Shown here: positions 13,225 to 23,093 of the stretch, piece after piece | Numbering within the stretch: position 1 is the stretch's first letter | Layout: each line of letters starts with the position of its first letter | Origin: a bacterium UBA2214 | Lineage (GTDB): Bacteria; Zhuqueibacterota; Zhuqueibacteria; Residuimicrobiales; Residuimicrobiaceae | DNA: 29,029 bases | Assembly: GCA_002327255.1 (NCBI GenBank) | Contig: DCUM01000016.1 | Location: forward strand, 19,622-48,650 | Direction: 5' to 3' | Notes under the pieces: model-generated | Told to the model about the DNA's origin: nothing | Database searches by the model: none | The model's input: the letters and a program-made list of their open reading frames with translations, nothing else | Translations under genes and position numbers: made by a program

Positions 13225-16200
13225 ATGAATCGCTCGCCAGGCACCTGTATGCTGCTGCAACTGTTTCTTCTGTTTGCTTCGCTCGGAGCAACGCCCACCC
13301 AAATCTCATCCGCCCGGGAAATTGGCTATGAAGAGCCGCCACCACGCCCGGATCCGGGGATCATCTATACGCGGGTTCCCCAACGTTCCGAAGTGCCCTT
13401 GCTGCGTGTAACCGGCGAGCAACTCGATGAGCCAGGTATTCCACGCCGGTCGGCGCTGAGCCGCGGCCAGGGCTATTACGCCAAAGTCATCACCCTCGGC
13501 GAAGAGCACCTGCTCGGCCGCGTCACCCTGGCGCTGGCGCCGCTTTCCGCTCCGGGAACGGATTCCACGCTGATTATTGTCCAGTGCAGCATAAAAAACG
13601 GCCCGTATGAGATCGTGGCGACCGCGACGGCCCTGCCGGGCGAGGATCAAAGCATCACCTTTCCGGGAACCCGCGCCACGACGCTGCGCCTCCTGGTGCC
13701 CGAGCAGAATTGGGCGGAAGAGCCCCTGCAAAACGTCCAGGTGCAGCAAATTCAGCTCGCCGCCGCCACGCGCATCATGCTCTGCGGCGATTCCATCACC
13801 AACGGCAGCCTCGCCGACGACGGCATCGGCTATCGCAAAGTACTCTACGACAAACTGGTCCAGAAAGGTTTCAGCATCGATTATGTCGGCAGTTATGGCA
13901 CCGCCCCCTATGAAGGCCATTTCCAGGGCGGACGCAAGACATTTGAATTTTATCCTTCCTCCTGGGGGGGGACAGGCCGTTTCGATGTGACCTCCGATAT
14001 GGATAATTACCGGCCCCATGTCGTGGGCATTCATCTCGGCACCAACAATCTCAACGAATATCCCGATCAACCGGTCGGACCTTACGGCACCCCGGAGCAA
14101 TTCACCGCGACAGCAGCCGGGCAAATGGCCACGTTGATCAAATATCTGCTGCGCTGGCGCAACGGCACGCGCGGCAGTGACCTGACCCATATTTTTGTCT
14201 GTCTCATATCACCGATGCGATACCGGGAAGAACTGGTCGTGCGCTACAACCAGGAAATCGCCCGCGTGGTGCGCGATTACCGCAACGGCGTCATCACCGG
14301 CCAGATGGAACCCGTCTATCTGATCGATCAGTACACGCCGTTTTATGAAGATTACCAGTTTGGCGTCGGCGTCTATGGCAAATATCTGAAAGATTGGGCC
14401 CATCCCAACAACGCCGGCCATGCGCTCATGGGGACGACCTTTTTCAACGGGATGAGGCCGATTCTGGCGAGCCAGCCGCGCTGGTTCACCGATATCACCT
14501 GGGAGAGCGATACCGCCGGCCGCGACCAGCTCTACAGCCATCAGGGGATCGCCATCGCGGATATCAACAACGACGGCAAAATGGACCTCTATACCACCCG
14601 GGCCACGAACAGTGACCTCAACCGGCGCGATTTCTATTATCAGAGCGGAGCGTTTGGCGTCCACAGCGAAGCCTCCGAGGCCCTCGGCATTGACGATCCC
14701 GGCGGCAGTCGCGGCGCCCTCTTTGTCGATGTCGATCGCGACGGTGATCCCGATCTCCTCAACGCCAACTCTCCGGGCCGCATCCGTCTCTATGAAAATA
14801 CCGGGATGGGCGCCTTCCGCGATATCACCACCACCAGCGGCCTGGAAAACACCTCGGACACCACCACCGCGCTGCTCACCTTCGATGCCGATGGCGACGA
14901 TGATCTCGATCTTTTTGCCCTCAACTCCTACCGCCCCAACGCCTTTTACCTCAACGACGGCCGCGGCCACTTCACCCGCGTCAACCGCGGTGTCAACGAT
15001 GTCAGTGAACCGCAAACCATCAGCCGCATCGCCGCCACAGCGGCCGATTTCGATCAGGACGGCGATATCGACATCTATGTCGGCAAACGCAATGCCGTCA
15101 ACAAACTCTATCTCAATGACGGCGCGGGTTATTTCAGCGAAGGCGCCCAGGCTGCCGGCCTGGCCCTCACCCACCGCAGCAACAGCACCGTCTGGCACGA
15201 TCTGGACAATGATGGCGACCTCGACCTCCTCATCTCGGTCTCGGAAACCGCCTCGGAACTGAACCCGATACTCCGCGTCTTTAAAAACAACGGCAATGGC
15301 ACATTCCAGGATATCAGTGCCTCACTGAACATTCCCATGAACGGCTACTCGCCCCTGGTGGGTGATTTCGACAACGATGGCTGGGCGGATATCATCACCA
15401 CCTCCGAAAAAGAGAGCGGTGTATTCTACCGCAACCGCGGCAACTGGCAGTTTGCGATCGCCAGCGACACCGGCGCGGAGATATTCGGCGGCGATGTGCG
15501 CGGCGGCACGGTTTTCGATTATGACGGCGATGGCAAACTCGATTTTTATGTCGTTCGCGCTGATATTTTTAATGCTTTCAAAAAGAATACCCTCGTCAAC
15601 AGCAACCATTACCTCCAGGTGCATCTGCAGGAACCCGCAGGAACCAGCCTGATCTATGGCAGCAAAATCTGGTGTTTCGAAGCCGGCCAGCTCGGCAATC
15701 TCCCGGCTTTGATCGGTTTTCGTGAAGTCATGGCCGTGAACGGTCATCTCTCGCAATATCCCGCGCTGCAACACTTCGGCATGGGCAGCCGCACCACGTG
15801 TGATGTGCTCGTTCAATTTATGGATGGCACCCTCGTGGCGCAGCGATCCGTCAGCACCGACCAGACGGTCACCGTAGCGCCGCAGGCCGGCACGGCAACA
15901 GGCGGCGCACCGGCCACGATTTTTGCCTACAGCGGCCACAATCAAACCGATACCGTCGGCCAGATCCTTCCCGAAGCCGTGGTGGCCAGGGTCATCGACG
16001 CGCAAAACAGGCCGGTGCCGGGCGTGCGGGTGGATTTCAGTGTGACCCAGGGCGACGCCACCATACTGACCCCCGCAGCGTCCAGTGTTGACAAGACCTG
16101 GCTCGAAATGGAGACGGGCAGCCTCTCGGGCGGCTTGCGCTGGTGCTATGACGCCGGCTGTTCCGGTGGCGGCATGGTGATGCGGCCACCCCACGAAAAA

Positions 16201-19200
16201 CGCAGCGGCGCCGATACGCTGCTGTTTAACTTCGATACCGACCGGGTCTTGACGATCTGGGCCCGGGTACGCAACCTCTCCGATACAACACCACTCCTGG
16301 TTCAGCTTGACCACAGCGGCAGACAGGACGTTGCGCTGATGGCAACGGCCGCCTGGCAGTGGCAGAGAATCGGCAGCGCCGGCGCATGGGCCGTCGGTCC
16401 GGGCCCGCATCGTCTCACCTTCGAGTGGTCCAGCAGCACGCTGCAAATCGATCGGGTCCTTTTGAGCGCCGATGCTTCGTATGTGCCAAATGGCATGGGC
16501 GAGCAGAATAATGCGGATCCCTTTGTCACCGATCAGGAGGGCATGGCGCGACGCCGCGTGCAATTGGGTCCTCAGGCGGGTTCCATCACCATCCAGGCCT
16601 ATTTCTCATTCCAGGGCCAACTCTACAGTACGCCATTCACCCTTCAGTCCAGATCCGGGCCGGCAGCCACGATGCGTGAGATCAGCGGCAATGGCCAGGG
16701 CAATGGACAGCCGGGCGTCCCCCTCTCCCAGCCCTTTGTGGTGGGCCTGTATGATGCCTTTAACAATCCGACCCCGGGGTCGCCTGTGACTTTTACAGTG
16801 CAATCGGGCGGCGGCACGCTGAGCCCCAGCAACGGTCTCGTCTCGACCAATGCACAGGGCCAGGCTTCCGTCACCCTGACACCGGGAGGGACAGCCGCGC
16901 GGCAAATCGTCCACGCGCAAGCCAATAACGTCAGCGGTTCCCCGCTTCCCTTCGAAATCATCATCAGCGGCGTCGCGGATAAAATCGTCTATCTCGAGGG
17001 CGGCGGACAATCCGACTCGGTCCATGCGGTTCTCAAACTGCCGGTACGCTGCAAAATCATTCAGGAAGACGGTCAAGCGGTCCCCGGGTATAAGGTCACT
17101 GCCACGGCCCTGCACGGCGGACGCATTGCGACTTCACCTGCCGTGGGAAGTGATTCTGTATTGAACATCTTCACCGGCAGCGACGGCATCGCAACACTCT
17201 TCTGGCGACTGGGACGGCAAACCGGAGAGCAATCGCTTAAAATCGATGCCAGCGGCCTCAAGGAGAGTCCACTGATCGTAAAAGCCACAGCAACCCCGGG
17301 CGCTCCCCATCGCATCCTCGCCATCGATGGAGACGGCCAGTCCGGCGCCATCGGGGCCAAACTGGCGAAATCTTTCGCCATCAGAATCGTGGACCGCCAT
17401 GGAAATGCCGTCCAGGGGCAGGCCGTCACTTTCAGCGTCGTTGCCGGAAATGGCACCCTGAATGGCGCGCAACAGACGCTCCACCAGACCGTGAGCGATG
17501 CGGCGGGAGAGGCCCGCGTCGGATTCACTCTGGGCACTCTGGCAGGCGTCAACGTGTACGAAGTGCAAGCCGGCTGCCTCCACAACGGGGCGCCGCTCTC
17601 CGGTTCGCCGGTTTCCTTCTGGGCCAGCGCCACCTCCGGCCCGCCCGCCTTCATCATTCCCGTCTCCGGTGAACAACAGAGCGCGGTGGCAGGCAGCCTG
17701 CTGCAACAACCCCTGATGGTGGTGCTCAAGGATTTTTATCAAAATAATGTCGCCGGACACGCGGTGCACTTTTCCGTCGTGCAGGAGAATGGCCAGGTCA
17801 ACGACCAGAGCCAGGTTACCGTGATCTCCGATGCAGCGGGAAAAGCTCAAGTCCGCTTCAGACTGGGCACCCGGGCCGGCATCGCCATACATCAGGTCCT
17901 CGTCCAGGCCGAAGGATTGCTTTCCGAAACGGTGCGTTTTTCCGCTTCGGCCACGGCCGATGCAGCGGTTGCCCTGGATTACATCTCCGGGAACACCCAA
18001 AGCGGACTGCCCGGCGGGATGCTGGCGCAACCGCTGGTGGTCCAGGTGAGCGATCAGTTCGGCAATCCCATCGCCGCTCACCCTGTTCTCTTTGAAGTAT
18101 TGCAAGGCGGGGGAACCTTCGCGCAATCAGCGACGATGACCACGGCGACCGAATCCGACGGCCGCGCGCGCGGCACACTGACGCTGGGCCCCGGGGTGGG
18201 TGATTCGGTGAATGTGGTTCGTGTCAGCGGCAACAAGGCCGCCCCGCTTCCCCTCGACCACAGTCCCCTGCTCTTCTACGCCCACGGACTCGCCGCCAGA
18301 CCCGCGCGTTTGTGGCCGGTCACCTCTCCCTGGTCGACGCTGGTAGGGACGGCGGGTGTGGCGTTGGCCGACCCCATTCAGGTGCGTGTGCTCGATGAAG
18401 GCGGACGTGGTGTTCCGGGTATAGTCGTCCATTTCACCCTCGCGGCCGGCTCCGGTTTGCTGATGCCATATCTCGTTTCGAAGCAAGCCGTTGTCAGCGA
18501 CGCCACGGGACTGGCACAGGTCTCCTGGCTGCTCGGGACGACGACCACGCCCCAACTTTTAACCGTGACCGCCTCCCACGAAGGCATCGCGTTGGGGAAT
18601 TCTCCCATCCTTTATAACGCGATGGCCGTGCTGCCGAGGGTGGCGCGCATGGAACTGGTCGCCGGAGAGGGACAGAGCGCTGACGTGGGCGAGTTTCTCG
18701 CCACTCCTGTGCGCGTTCGCCTCAGCGACTCGCAAACCGATCCGGTCCAGGGACACCCGGTGCAGTTTCACATCGCCCGGGGTGGCGGCCGTCTCGGCAA
18801 CGGTCTGGATACCCTCATCACCGTCATCAGTGACCTGCAAGGCGAAGCCGAAGTCAGATGGCGGCTCGGAAACGTCGCAGGCGATACGGCGCAGGCACTC
18901 CTGATCAGCTGCCGGGAAGAAGGCAAAGTCCATGTCAGCGGTTCTCCCCATCTCCTCCACGCCAAAGCACTGCCGCTGGCGCCGGATATCACACACTCGG
19001 AACTGACCGTGAACTCGCCGGTTCACGCCGATGGCATCAGCAGCGCCACGATACGGTTCATCCTGCGCGATGTCCACGATAATCCCCTCGCCCGGTATGG
19101 CCTGCGCCTGGTGTCCAGCGGCCTGCCCGCCACGATTTCACCGCCACAAGGCTACACGGATGCGCAGGGCGTCTTTGAGGCCGTGGCGGTTTCAGCGACC

Positions 19201-21072
19201 CCCGGCCTGGTTACCATTCAGGTTCAGGCCATGGATACGCCGGACTTTTTGAGCGTTGCCAAAGAGATTGACTTCATCATGCCGGCCGCTTCGGTGATGG
19301 AGCCCGTGCTCGGGCAAGATCAGGCGGCGCCCGTGACCGAGCTGCTTCCGGATCCCCTGACCATCCGCGTCAAAGATGCCTTCGGAAGAGGGCTGGCAGG
19401 CGCCGAGGTGCGTTTCACGATCCTGCAAGGCCAGGCCGAAATAATCCTGCCGGGAGAAACCCATCTCCAAAAAGCATCGAATCCGCAACAAAACCTGGCC
19501 AGCACGACCCTGACCACCGATTCACAGGGCGTGGCCGGCGTACACGTGCGTCTGGGTACACAAAGCGGCGTCATCCACCTGCGCTCCACGCTGGTGGCCG
19601 ACCCCGACAAACAGGTCGACTTTACCTGCACTTCGCTGCCCGGGCCTCCGGCTCTCCTCGAACCGCTCCACGGCGCAGGGCAGACCGGCACGGCTTTTCA
19701 CCGGCTCAATCAACCGCTGCGCGTGAAAATCACCGACACCTACGGCAACGGCGTTGCCGGCATCGATATCGCTTTCGCAACGAATCAACCGGACGCGTAT
19801 TTCACGCCGGGCCATGCGGTGCAGACCGACGCCAGCGGCGCGGCATCTGTTTTCTGGTACCTGGGCGGGACGATCGGCCTGCAGGAGGCCACGGCGACCC
19901 GAAGCGGCATGACGAATTCGCCGCTCACCTTCACGGCGATCGCTGAAGCGAATCATGCCCCCGTGCTCTCGCTTCCCGATAGCGTCGTCATCGCTGAAAA
20001 TCAACCCTGGAGTCTGCAGCTGCAAGCCTCCGATCTGGAAGGCGATTCCCTCCACATCGAAGCGACCAGCCTGCCGGACGGCGCCCATGTGGACGCTTCC
20101 AACCGCCTCAACTGGCAGCCCGGTTACGATCAAGCCGGCCGTTACCGGATAACCATCACGGCACACGATGTTTACGGCGCCGCTTCCGGACGCACCCTCT
20201 TGCTGGTCGTGATCAACGTCAACCGCGCTCCGCAGATCGATGAACAGGCTTGCATCCCCAGGGAACAGGAGAATATCAAAATCGAAAAACCCCACGCCAT
20301 GGATTTCTCCATCGCCGTCAGCGATCCGGATGGCGACGCCCTGACCTATGTCTGGTATGTCAATGGCGCGATTTGGGCCATCGGCAAGCCGGAATACCGG
20401 CTTTACTCTGACGCACTCCCGGCGGGCGATGTGACCATCAAGGCGCAGGTGAGCGATCATCAGATAACGGTTTCCCGCACCTGGCATCTCAAACTGGCAT
20501 CCGCCATCTGGTTGACGGCATTTTCGGCCGAAACCCAATCCGGCGCCGTGAAACTCTCCTGGCATACCAGCCTCGAAACCGATAATCTGGGATTTTTCGT
20601 CCAGCGCGCCGAAAAACGCGAGGGGCCGTTCGTCACCCTGAGCGGATTGATCGCCGCCAACGGACACGGAGACTATCACTATATCGACCACCGGGCCGAA
20701 TGCGGCATGCTCTATTTCTACCGTCTTCAGGACCTCTGCAGCGACGGCAGCCTCTCCAGCCATGACCCCATCCAGATCAAGGCGGCGATACCGGCCGCTT
20801 TCGCCCTCACGGAAAATTACCCCAATCCGTTCAACGCGCAGACGCAATTGCGCTTATCTCTGCCGGCCAGCGTTCCGGTGCGTGTTTATATCACCGATGT
20901 GCTCGGACGGCTGGTCAGGGAAATTCATTGCGGCGAATTTAAAGCGGGGTATCATGATTTGACATGGCATGGGGAAGACGACGCCGGCAGGACGGTGGCA
21001 AGCGGTATCTATTATTGCAGAATCCAGGCGGCATCCGAACAGTGGACGCGCAAACTCGTACTGGTTCGTTAG
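13225..21072 (+). CDS. Giant T9SS-secreted protein: SGNH hydrolase, VCBS repeats, UnbV-like, Ig-like repeats, sorting domain
   Basis: About 2615 residues. Signal peptide 1-30. A beta-rich region precedes an SGNH/GDSL hydrolase domain (about 185-410) with GDS (S190), GTNN (272-275) and DWAH (D390, H393), so the esterase triad looks intact. VCBS/FG-GAP repeats (about 425-790) carry calcium loops such as DINNDGKMD, DVDRDGDPD, DFDQDGDID and DYDGDGKLD. An ASPIC/UnbV-like segment follows (about 794-885), then about eleven Ig-like Big/invasin-type domains (about 896-2245). The first is interrupted near 954-1092 by a carbohydrate-binding-like module. Cadherin/PKD-like and Fn3-like modules lead to a T9SS C-terminal domain (about 2526-2615, ENYPNPFNAQTQ). 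The ATG at 13225 has AAGGAG 12 nt upstream and gives a proper signal peptide. The reading open from 13027 is not preferred. Likely cell-surface or released; substrate unknown. Confidence 0.9.
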   Translation: MNRSPGTCMLLQLFLLFASLGATPTQISSAREIGYEEPPPRPDPGIIYTRVPQRSEVPLLRVTGEQLDEPGIPRRSALSRGQGYYAKVITLGEEHLLGRVTLALAPLSAPGTDSTLIIVQCSIKNGPYEIVATATALPGEDQSITFPGTRATTLRLLVPEQNWAEEPLQNVQVQQIQLAAATRIMLCGDSITNGSLADDGIGYRKVLYDKLVQKGFSIDYVGSYGTAPYEGHFQGGRKTFEFYPSSWGGTGRFDVTSDMDNYRPHVVGIHLGTNNLNEYPDQPVGPYGTPEQFTATAAGQMATLIKYLLRWRNGTRGSDLTHIFVCLISPMRYREELVVRYNQEIARVVRDYRNGVITGQMEPVYLIDQYTPFYEDYQFGVGVYGKYLKDWAHPNNAGHALMGTTFFNGMRPILASQPRWFTDITWESDTAGRDQLYSHQGIAIADINNDGKMDLYTTRATNSDLNRRDFYYQSGAFGVHSEASEALGIDDPGGSRGALFVDVDRDGDPDLLNANSPGRIRLYENTGMGAFRDITTTSGLENTSDTTTALLTFDADGDDDLDLFALNSYRPNAFYLNDGRGHFTRVNRGVNDVSEPQTISRIAATAADFDQDGDIDIYVGKRNAVNKLYLNDGAGYFSEGAQAAGLALTHRSNSTVWHDLDNDGDLDLLISVSETASELNPILRVFKNNGNGTFQDISASLNIPMNGYSPLVGDFDNDGWADIITTSEKESGVFYRNRGNWQFAIASDTGAEIFGGDVRGGTVFDYDGDGKLDFYVVRADIFNAFKKNTLVNSNHYLQVHLQEPAGTSLIYGSKIWCFEAGQLGNLPALIGFREVMAVNGHLSQYPALQHFGMGSRTTCDVLVQFMDGTLVAQRSVSTDQTVTVAPQAGTATGGAPATIFAYSGHNQTDTVGQILPEAVVARVIDAQNRPVPGVRVDFSVTQGDATILTPAASSVDKTWLEMETGSLSGGLRWCYDAGCSGGGMVMRPPHEKRSGADTLLFNFDTDRVLTIWARVRNLSDTTPLLVQLDHSGRQDVALMATAAWQWQRIGSAGAWAVGPGPHRLTFEWSSSTLQIDRVLLSADASYVPNGMGEQNNADPFVTDQEGMARRRVQLGPQAGSITIQAYFSFQGQLYSTPFTLQSRSGPAATMREISGNGQGNGQPGVPLSQPFVVGLYDAFNNPTPGSPVTFTVQSGGGTLSPSNGLVSTNAQGQASVTLTPGGTAARQIVHAQANNVSGSPLPFEIIISGVADKIVYLEGGGQSDSVHAVLKLPVRCKIIQEDGQAVPGYKVTATALHGGRIATSPAVGSDSVLNIFTGSDGIATLFWRLGRQTGEQSLKIDASGLKESPLIVKATATPGAPHRILAIDGDGQSGAIGAKLAKSFAIRIVDRHGNAVQGQAVTFSVVAGNGTLNGAQQTLHQTVSDAAGEARVGFTLGTLAGVNVYEVQAGCLHNGAPLSGSPVSFWASATSGPPAFIIPVSGEQQSAVAGSLLQQPLMVVLKDFYQNNVAGHAVHFSVVQENGQVNDQSQVTVISDAAGKAQVRFRLGTRAGIAIHQVLVQAEGLLSETVRFSASATADAAVALDYISGNTQSGLPGGMLAQPLVVQVSDQFGNPIAAHPVLFEVLQGGGTFAQSATMTTATESDGRARGTLTLGPGVGDSVNVVRVSGNKAAPLPLDHSPLLFYAHGLAARPARLWPVTSPWSTLVGTAGVALADPIQVRVLDEGGRGVPGIVVHFTLAAGSGLLMPYLVSKQAVVSDATGLAQVSWLLGTTTTPQLLTVTASHEGIALGNSPILYNAMAVLPRVARMELVAGEGQSADVGEFLATPVRVRLSDSQTDPVQGHPVQFHIARGGGRLGNGLDTLITVISDLQGEAEVRWRLGNVAGDTAQALLISCREEGKVHVSGSPHLLHAKALPLAPDITHSELTVNSPVHADGISSATIRFILRDVHDNPLARYGLRLVSSGLPATISPPQGYTDAQGVFEAVAVSATPGLVTIQVQAMDTPDFLSVAKEIDFIMPAASVMEPVLGQDQAAPVTELLPDPLTIRVKDAFGRGLAGAEVRFTILQGQAEIILPGETHLQKASNPQQNLASTTLTTDSQGVAGVHVRLGTQSGVIHLRSTLVADPDKQVDFTCTSLPGPPALLEPLHGAGQTGTAFHRLNQPLRVKITDTYGNGVAGIDIAFATNQPDAYFTPGHAVQTDASGAASVFWYLGGTIGLQEATATRSGMTNSPLTFTAIAEANHAPVLSLPDSVVIAENQPWSLQLQASDLEGDSLHIEATSLPDGAHVDASNRLNWQPGYDQAGRYRITITAHDVYGAASGRTLLLVVINVNRAPQIDEQACIPREQENIKIEKPHAMDFSIAVSDPDGDALTYVWYVNGAIWAIGKPEYRLYSDALPAGDVTIKAQVSDHQITVSRTWHLKLASAIWLTAFSAETQSGAVKLSWHTSLETDNLGFFVQRAEKREGPFVTLSGLIAANGHGDYHYIDHRAECGMLYFYRLQDLCSDGSLSSHDPIQIKAAIPAAFALTENYPNPFNAQTQLRLSLPASVPVRVYITDVLGRLVREIHCGEFKAGYHDLTWHGEDDAGRTVASGIYYCRIQAASEQWTRKLVLVR

Positions 21073-21177
21073 CAGCTTGTCAATTATTTATTTTACAAAA
21101 GGGTAAAAAATGGCAGGGCGAGCAGGCTGGTCTCCCTGCAGCGGTTGCGGTTTATCCGGGTGGGGCTCTTTACGGCA

Positions 21178-22359
21178 TCAGGGCTGCTGCGCCTGGGCCC
21201 TCTTTTCGGTTTCCTTGCGCTTCTCGAGTATCTTTTGCAAACGCTCCAGTTCTTTTTCGGCGCGCGCCCGTTCCGAGCGAATGCGTTCCAGTTCGCTGCT
21301 GGAGGCGGGCGCACGGCTGCCGTCATCGATGATCTGTTTGAACAACTCCTGACGCTCATCCGCGCGGCGAATGAAGGGATCGCGGGAGGTCGATCGCAAT
21401 AAATGCAACGGCAGCACCTGCATGCGCAGGCCCAGTTGTACGCGCCAGGCATGATAATTCGGGAACTCACCCAAACCGCGCGCCTGCAGGGACGGAATCG
21501 TCGCATCATGGTCACCGCTCAGCCGTTTCTCGCCGCCGATGCGGAATTGCAGCCAGCGCAGCGGCTTGTAACCGAGAAACAGGCCGGCATAGAGATACGC
21601 CTCCCTCCCCTCCGCCGCCGGCGGCGGCGGCTGCAACCAGTGCACACCGTGACATTCAACACCCCCATCGAACCTTTCGCCCGGCAGCAGAACGCCCGCC
21701 CCATACGCCAGCCATTGACTGCGCTTGAGGACATGACTGTAGGGATCTTCAAATCTATCCGTCAGCATTTCTCCGACATCGTTATAGATATGGTATCCGG
21801 CATTGAGATGCAGACTGGCCGCGTCCCGGGGGAAGGAGGTATCGAAGGCATAACTCATCAGGGCGCTGCAGCTGAAAGCGAAGGCATTCACCGAATACTC
21901 CTCGAACAGCAGGTTATGGCGCTCGCCCGTGGGGATCGTGACGACAAAACGTCCACCCCACTGCAGCGCCGGCATCGGCCATGGCCACGACGCGGTGGTG
22001 ATCCCGACCTGCAGATCATGCAGCCACAACCCGGCATGACTCTGGTCGGATTGATAAATGACCGGCAGTAACTCCACTTCGCTATGGGCGCCGATGCCGA
22101 GATTGAGCATGAACACATTTTGCAGATCCCACAGCGAGCGCTCCCCGCTTTTTGTAAATAAAGCATACTGCTGCGGCGCCGTCTTTCCCCAAAAGCGCAT
22201 ATCCGTTGCAGCGCTCAGATATCCCTTGTCGAGAACCCAGGCCGCACGTACATGCGGCAGACCAAAACCACCCTGGAGCGGAGTGGCGGCACGGGAGGCC
22301 TCTGTCACCACCAGAGCCGCGAGCAGAATCAACAGCCCGTTACGTATATAAACCATCAT
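21178..22359 (-). CDS. Outer-membrane beta-barrel protein with C-terminal coiled coil
   Basis: A 393-residue protein with a signal peptide (MMVYIRNGLLILLAALVVTEASRA). A long region of alternating hydrophobic/aromatic strands (about 30-325) follows, ending in barrel-like strands such as WLQFRIGGEKRL and WRVQLGLRMQVL. The last roughly 65 residues are highly charged and helical (ELERIRSERARAEKELERL), predicted to form a coiled coil after the barrel. I do not recognise a named family. GAGG lies about 5 nt before the first of two ATGs. It is the last gene of the porU-porV-lipoprotein unit, 30 nt after the lipoprotein, and its stop faces the end of the giant gene 105 nt away. A T9SS or envelope-anchoring role is inference. 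Confidence 0.6.
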   Translation of the reverse strand: MMVYIRNGLLILLAALVVTEASRAATPLQGGFGLPHVRAAWVLDKGYLSAATDMRFWGKTAPQQYALFTKSGERSLWDLQNVFMLNLGIGAHSEVELLPVIYQSDQSHAGLWLHDLQVGITTASWPWPMPALQWGGRFVVTIPTGERHNLLFEEYSVNAFAFSCSALMSYAFDTSFPRDAASLHLNAGYHIYNDVGEMLTDRFEDPYSHVLKRSQWLAYGAGVLLPGERFDGGVECHGVHWLQPPPPAAEGREAYLYAGLFLGYKPLRWLQFRIGGEKRLSGDHDATIPSLQARGLGEFPNYHAWRVQLGLRMQVLPLHLLRSTSRDPFIRRADERQELFKQIIDDGSRAPASSSELERIRSERARAEKELERLQKILEKRKETEKRAQAQQP

Positions 22360-22389
22360 GTTAACCTCTTTGCATGTCTCATGAAGCGG

Positions 22390-23082
22390 TTACAGCATCG
22401 TAAAACGGTGCCATCCCGACTCACTGCCCGACCAGGAAGCGGCGCCGACGCAGTCGATGCGCCAGCGATAGCGCGTCCCGGCCGTCAAGGGATCGTAGCG
22501 CGCACTGCGATCCCGGTTGAAAGTAATCTGCTCATTCACCCCCTGATAACGGGGTGGTATGACGCTCAACCAAACCAGCTCATTCCTGCTTTCATCGAAA
22601 AGCCGCAGGATAAAATGAACCGGCCGCATGCCCTGAAGCTGCCAGTGGAATTGCAGCGAATCCTCCGTGCTGATACGCAGATTGTTCGCTTTGGGCAGCA
22701 ACATATAGTGGATGGTATCGGAGGGGGCACTCTTGCGGCCGGCGTCATTTTCCGCCTGCAGACAATAATAGTAGCGCGTGCCGACATCGACGCGATCCAG
22801 ATAACTCGTGTCGCTGGAGGTGGCCAGGAGTGCAAAAGCAGCCGCGCCCTCCTTGCGGCGATAGAGATAATAGATCTCATGCTCTTCATGATCGTGCCAT
22901 TCGACCAGGATCGCATTTTCTTCGGGAATGGCATCGATGCCCCTTTCGATGACGGCGGTATCCGCTGCGGCGGCGACAAACAGCGGCGTCGCCGGCAGGG
23001 GCTCGGGATTGTTGATGCGATCTTTACAAGCGCAGAGAAAGACGAACAGGGACACCATAAGGGCCTGGCACAGGCGAACCAT
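22390..23082 (-). CDS. Lipoprotein with fibronectin type III-like modules
   Basis: A 230-residue protein starting at an ATG preceded by GGAGG at ideal distance. An upstream ATG/GTG in the same frame lacks a ribosome site. The N-terminal signal ends at a lipobox-like FLCAC, with the last cysteine as the likely lipidated residue. Two beta-sandwich modules follow. The first (about 35-125, AILVEWHDHEEHEIYYLYRRKEG ... GTRYYYCLQAENDAG) is a typical Fn3 pattern. The second (about 130-230) ends LTAGTRYRWRIDCVGA. No enzymatic motif is visible. It lies 11 nt after the porV-like gene and 30 nt before the barrel gene, suggesting an envelope accessory protein of the same system. Confidence 0.7.
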   Translation of the reverse strand: MVRLCQALMVSLFVFLCACKDRINNPEPLPATPLFVAAAADTAVIERGIDAIPEENAILVEWHDHEEHEIYYLYRRKEGAAAFALLATSSDTSYLDRVDVGTRYYYCLQAENDAGRKSAPSDTIHYMLLPKANNLRISTEDSLQFHWQLQGMRPVHFILRLFDESRNELVWLSVIPPRYQGVNEQITFNRDRSARYDPLTAGTRYRWRIDCVGAASWSGSESGWHRFTML

Positions 23083-23093
23083 GTGACCTCCCA

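Noticed and set aside
19522..20847. Minus-strand open frame of 441 codons inside the giant gene (also 17134-18126, 15322-16563 and 14209-15198)
   Set aside because: All are antisense to repeated Ig-like or VCBS domains in GC-rich DNA, where the opposite frame stays open by composition; no start signals or domains.
21073..21177. Shared terminator between the convergent giant gene and barrel gene
   Set aside because: A GCAGGG/CCCTGC pair exists but with a 15-nt loop and no T-tract on either strand.
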